A stretch of DNA of 20,858 nucleotides, taken from contig CAMLNB010000034.1 in NCBI GenBank assembly GCA_946481205.1, positions 1 through 20,858 on the forward strand, in the 5' to 3' direction. A program made the position numbers and the translations under genes. The number at the start of each line of letters is the position of its first letter. The first letter of the stretch is position 1. This DNA comes from an uncultured Kangiella sp. (GTDB lineage Bacteria > Pseudomonadota > Gammaproteobacteria > Enterobacterales > DSM-103792). The notes under the pieces are model-generated. The model searched no databases. It had not been told where the DNA came from and worked only from the letters and a program-made list of their open reading frames with translations. Positions 12,401 through 18,400 of the stretch are shown here, in pieces.

Positions 12401-15400
12401 GATACCGAGATCGTCGGCGGCGTTGACCACAATTTGCAGATACTCGCCTTCCAGACGGGTCGTGCCGGTCAATGGCTTGGCTAGGGCAACGCTCGGTGGA
12501 TCATCCGACTTCAGCGCCAGAGTAATCGACTCCCGGGCGATATGACTGTCCGGATCGCAATAGTTGGCAAGGCGGCAGGTTTTCTCGCCATAGGTATCAA
12601 GCGCTTCGGCTTCCAGGACGATTGGCGCATCTCCACCATCGTCGGCAGGTAGTGGAATACCAAACGCAAAAGGCGGCTGCCGCAGGCTGAGCTCGTAGAA
12701 AATCTGGTCACCACGGCGTGCGCGCAGCCGCACCGAGTGAATGCCAATGTCGTCGAAGGCATTGACCTTGACTTGCAAGGTGCTGCTTTCCACCACCGTC
12801 TGACCATCAGCTGGTTGCAGAATATCAATCGCAGGTCGCTGATCAATGCGCACCGGCAGAGCCAGTTCGCGCACCCGATCATTGCCACGGGCATCACGCG
12901 CGACCAAGCGAATCCAGACATCGAATTCGCTATTCGGCGTCAGCTCACCTGGCGGGAACAACGCCCGCAGTTCGTGCACGGTCGGGACGTGCAGAATCTG
13001 TTCGTAATCTGGAGTATCAATATTCAGCGTGGTAATTGGCTGATAGTCTTCCGCCGGAATATTGCGGATGACTCGCACCGGGCTACCAAAGTCGGTACGG
13101 CGACCGGTGTTGCGAATGCCGTAGGCACGGTAAATCGCAATCTCACTGACAGCCACGTTGTCGTACGCACGGGTCACCATGCGCAGATCCGAACCTTCAA
13201 TCGGACCATAGTCCAGGCCCGGTTGGACCAATGCGATCTCGGGTCGAATCACATCCGGCACCACATTCATCACAACAGAATGCGTGCCAGTTTCGCCTTC
13301 CTGATCGGTGATCTGGGCAAGAATGGTCAGCTGCTCGACATCGTTGGTCAACGTCGGCGGCAAATCAAAAACCAGTGTCTGCATAATGCGATGCGGGTTG
13401 CTCGGACGACCCACTTCACGTGCAACCTCTTCACCGTACTGGCGCTGCAGCGTGTCGTAGATCGCATTCCAGGCATTCGCGATCGCCGTTTCACCACCGG
13501 CCAGCTCGCTACGTGCCCGCACCCGGGCCAACTCCTTGCCATCGACAAACACCCGCACCGCTGCGCCGGGGGCAAACTCACGGTCATCGACAGCGATTGA
13601 GCCCAACTCCAGATAACGGGCGCCGGCAACGATCGGTTGACCATTGGCAGGTGAAGTGATGCGTACCTGCGGCCGTACATTCAGCTTCGGATGGATCAGC
13701 AGCGACCGGGTCTGCCACTGACCGTAATAGTCTTCTGCCTCAAGCAGGTATTCCTCAGTCTCGGCGCTGCGGAATTCGAAACTGGCGGTGTCATTGACCT
13801 GACGTTTGGGCAACTGCGGACACGTGTAGTCATAGTTGCGGTCGAACAACGGCTCACTCAAACCACCATCGGGCAGCCTGCGCAGCAGGCGGATGCGTTT
13901 GACACCGTCATCATCGCTGACATCCAAGCCGAGCTTGACCGTAGCGCCCTGCCGAACCCAGAACTCACCGTAGGCCAGTCGTGTCGGATCAGTAATCACC
14001 TTGTCCGCAGTGAACGAACTCAGCAGCAACTCTGGCCGCTGGTTGCTACCGACTCGCAGTTGAATCGGCAGGCTGCTCTTGTTGCCAGCGCGGTCCGTTA
14101 TCAGGGCCGACAGTTCCAGTACACCCGGTGAAGTATCGCGCGGGACTTCGTAAGGCAGCTTGTAACTGTCTTCGCCAAACCGAGTACCCAGCTCGTGAAT
14201 GACATTGGCAAGCGGATCTCGCAACTGAGCACTGAGCAAGCCCCCGAGCTCATCGCTCGCCGTCAGCTCGATCAGATGCTTGGATGCCGGCACCACGACC
14301 TGACCCGAGAGATCTTGCTTCAGTTTCAGCGTTGGCAAACTGCCATCGGCGACAGTATTGAGTTCCGTCAGAATCGCGACCGTCAGCGCTGGCCGCTCAT
14401 GCGAACGCCAATCCGTTGCAGCGACGAAGATGCGGGTTGGAGCGAAGCCCAACTGTTCTGGCAATACCAGAGGCACGTGCAGTGTTACAGCTTCCGCATC
14501 ACTCTGGCGCAGCGCGGTGGTACTTACATGTGCCAGACCGGTACCGGCATTTGCGTCACGCAGCAAGACGCTGATATGCCACAACGGAGCAAAATTGCTC
14601 TTGTCGTCGGCCGTACGCAGCATCTGGCTCAGGCTTCGGCTTTCCAGGACAATCGCTTTGACGTCACTTTCCAGCTCGACACCATTACGTGTCACCAATG
14701 GCACGATCTCAAGTCGGGTCGCTTTGCCCAACAATTCCGGCAATGGCACACCAGTGCTGTCGTACTCGCTGACTTCAACACCGTCAGCCACACATATGTC
14801 GGCGGGCATCCAGTTGACCCGATACCGAACCGCCGTTCCTGGCTCGTGCTGAAAATGCAGACGACCGGAAAGCGAAACGATGCCGTGTGATTGCAGTTTG
14901 CCATTGGTAGCGGCGAATAGGCGTCGGTCATCCAGCAACAGCTGCCATGGATGGCGCATCTCTGCATAATCAATCTGACTGCGCGGCAGCGTCAGATCCT
15001 CATCAACGGTTACGGCATCAACCTGCACTTGGCGTTCTTCGCCAGCACCAACTAACGACGTGTACAACGGTGAGAACCGCAGCATCGCCTCACGGCTGGC
15101 ATAGTCATCACGGATATCAAACTGCAGCGCCGCCAGAGTGCCGCGCGGATAATCGGGATGAGGGCGTGCTGCAACGAACCGTACCACCGGTGCCTTGTCG
15201 CGCTGAATTTTCAGCAACCGCGTCGCTCGACCGGTATTGCCAGCATGGTCAAGCGCTTCGACAACCAGCGTCAGCTCTTTACCGGTTTCCGGGATTTCGC
15301 CAATCGCATCCCAGTTCAATTCGATATCGTCACTTTCTTTGAGCTGGAAGGTCTTCCCGCTTAGATCGGCTTTGCTGAACAGGTTCTCGCCATCAACCAG

Positions 15401-18400
15401 ATAGGCGCGCACTGAGCGCAACCGCAGATTGTCGGACAACGCAAATGCCAGAGGCGCCGGCTGACGCTCAACCAAGCTGTCTTCCGGCATCTGAATGCGA
15501 ACAACCGGCGCCTCTTCGTCAGCCCGTATCCGCAGCGTGACGCCGTTGCTATGGCCGGTGTTGTCGCCTTGATCTTTTGCTGCCACCCGCAAGGTGAACT
15601 GCTGGCCGGCCCGATCGATGAAGCTATCTGGCAATCGAACTTGGCCTTCAAAGGTGGTGCGTGCAATGCGACCAATCACCACGCTGCCAAGACCACCGGT
15701 TTGGCCTTCCCGGATTTCTTCCATGCGATCTTGGCGCTGCAGCATTTCCCACGGCAGGGCCAAAGTTTCGCTGCCTTGAACCAGCTCAACGGCAATACTG
15801 CGAACGACAATGTTGTCAGTGATATCGCCGCTGATATTGATCACATCACCCGGCATTAGCGCCAGCTCAGTATCCGGCTTGAGCATGCTGGCGCGTGGCG
15901 CTTCGTTGTCACGGCTAATGACCAACGTCTGATCCAGGATTGTCGTTTGGCCGGCCGTGTCGGTGGCACGCACCAAGACCACGGAGCGCTCGCCCTCAAC
16001 AAAGCGCGGCGCTGGCAGCGTGGCGGTGATGTAACCACCGGCCGCCACGAGCTCGCTCAGCTTGCTGCCGCTGAAACTGACTTTGTCCTCTGCGCCGGTG
16101 CCGGTTCGAGTCACCAATTCGACCAACACCAGTCCATTGTCATCGGTTACCGATGCCGCCACGTTGACCGGCTCGCCTTCGACATAGCGTGCACTATCCG
16201 CTGGCGCCCGCAACGAGATCGCGGGCGGAGCATCCGGTTCCATTTCAAAGCTGAAGGGCAGCTCGCTGACATTGTCAAAGCGATCGCGGGCACGGATCAG
16301 CACCACCAAATTGGAGCCCGCTGGCGCCGCTGCACGGAAGCTGCCGTCCCGAGATTTCTCGCCTTGACTGAAGTCGGTGCGATGAACACGGTTGCCGTTG
16401 AACAGAATCTCGACTTGTTCAAGGCCACTTTCGTCGACAGCCCGCCATTGCCAAGCATATTCCTGACCCGGATTGAGTACCACAGAGGTCACCGGGCTGA
16501 GCAAAGCGGTGCGCGGGCCAACGCGGTCTTCACGTACCGGGATGGTGACTGCAACGGGAGCCGACTGATGACCGGCATCGTCGATTGCATACACCGTCGC
16601 CTCGATGCTGCGCGCAGCATTGGGCTGACCGGCCGTAATCAGATCCAACGGCACTTGTGCTTGCGCCAATGCCCCTTGCAACAAGCCGCGATCCTTGTCG
16701 TAAACAATCGTCGCAATGCCATGGGAAAATTCAATGCGGAAAGCTGCAACCCGGTGATCGTCTTTGGCTTGCAGTTGCAGATACACCGTGTCTTTGGCGT
16801 AGTAAGCCGGCAGGTCGGTGCGCGCATCGGTGACGGTCGGCGCCTGATCAGCACCGACCGCAACGATCAGGGATTTCGGCGTCCGATTGCCCGCCTTGTC
16901 GACAGCTTCGGCGCTGACGGTGTACAGATCATGACTGACATTCGGATTGCCCGAAAACGCCGGTGCTCGCACCAGGCGAGCCAGAGAAAATCCGTTGAAA
17001 ACGCCGGGGACGCGCTCGAGCTCTTCTTTGCTGAACGTTATCTTGTCGGTGCTGAGTCCGGTCAGACTGTAAACACCGGCAGCGAACCGGACACCAGTCC
17101 AGGTCACGCCAACGGCTTCGACATCGTCGTAACCGGCGATTTTGAGCGTGAAACGCTCATTCTCGATGATCTTGGCGACCGGGACACCGTTTTCAGTGCC
17201 GGTGATCGTTGGCGAAACGAAGTTATGGACCGGCGCATTTTCATCACGGCCCAGCGTAATGTTGATGGTGCCGGACTGGCCGCGCTGGCCTTTGTTGTCA
17301 AACGCGACTGCATGCAACGAAATTTGATTCTCACCGCCAGCATCCGGGGTTTGATAAGACGCAGCATACGGGGCCGACCGGTCGATATCGAGCAACTGAC
17401 CCGCGGCATAGAACTCGACACGCTCAACCGCACTGTCATCGGTTGCATTGGCACGAAGCTCAATGATTTGACCAGCGGGGTACTGACTGCCATCAATTGG
17501 CGCTGACAGCGCTACGCTTGGCGCTTGATCCCCGGCAATCCGAATTCGGACCGGCTCCGACAACGCGGTTTCGCCGTGCGAGTCTTCGGCCTGTATTTGC
17601 AGCAGAATGGTTCGGCCGACCGCATTGTCTGGCGCACGATAGTCAAAATTCAGCGTTGTGGTACCCACCGCAAGCTGACTATTACCAATCCGCTCCAGAT
17701 CACGCACCATGCGGCTTGCGACTGACTGACCATCGGCCAACAGGCTGACGTTGGTGCCAAACCAGAGCGCATCATCCGAGACCTGTACCCGCACGGGCAC
17801 CACTTGACCTTCGACCACGCTTGCCAGATTGTCCGGCGAATCAATCCGCGGTGTTGGCGCCTCGTTGCCGACAATGCGGATCAGTTGTGCAGCGGAATTC
17901 GCCTGGTTGTTGCTGGTATGAACCTTGGCATAGACACTGCGCGAAGTTTCACCGACCGATATCTCCGGCACTCTGGCGTCAAATCGCCAGAGCTCAAACA
18001 GGTGCTTCTCCGGTTGCGAGCCGGGGCCCGGAACATCGCGCAGCTCGCGCAGTGCAAAGTGCGACTCGCCGACCTTGTTGCCATCTATGAAATATTCGAC
18101 ATAGGTGATGCCGCTGGGCGTCGCTTCCAGCGGTTTGCCACGATCAAGGGCCAGCTGAATGCGGAACGTCGTTTGCTCGACAAAGCGGTCGCCATGCTTT
18201 GGCATTTCCCAGTCATAAGCGGGCACGGCTTGCAGGTTGGCTTTGACCACCTGTAGCGCCGTCACCGCACTGCTGGTACGTTGACCCGCACCGTCCTGAG
18301 CAATCGCGGCCAGCTGCAGGCGCTGGTTCAGCATAATCTCGGATAGCGGCAGTTGCAGCTGATAGGGTGCGGTCACTTCCGCCGCGACGATCTGACCATT

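Noticed and set aside
15947..17506. 519-codon plus-strand open frame
   Set aside because: Exactly antisense to well-formed Ig modules of the giant gene. Its translation is rich in Arg, Gln, His and Ile with no domain pattern, as expected of a codon-bias shadow.
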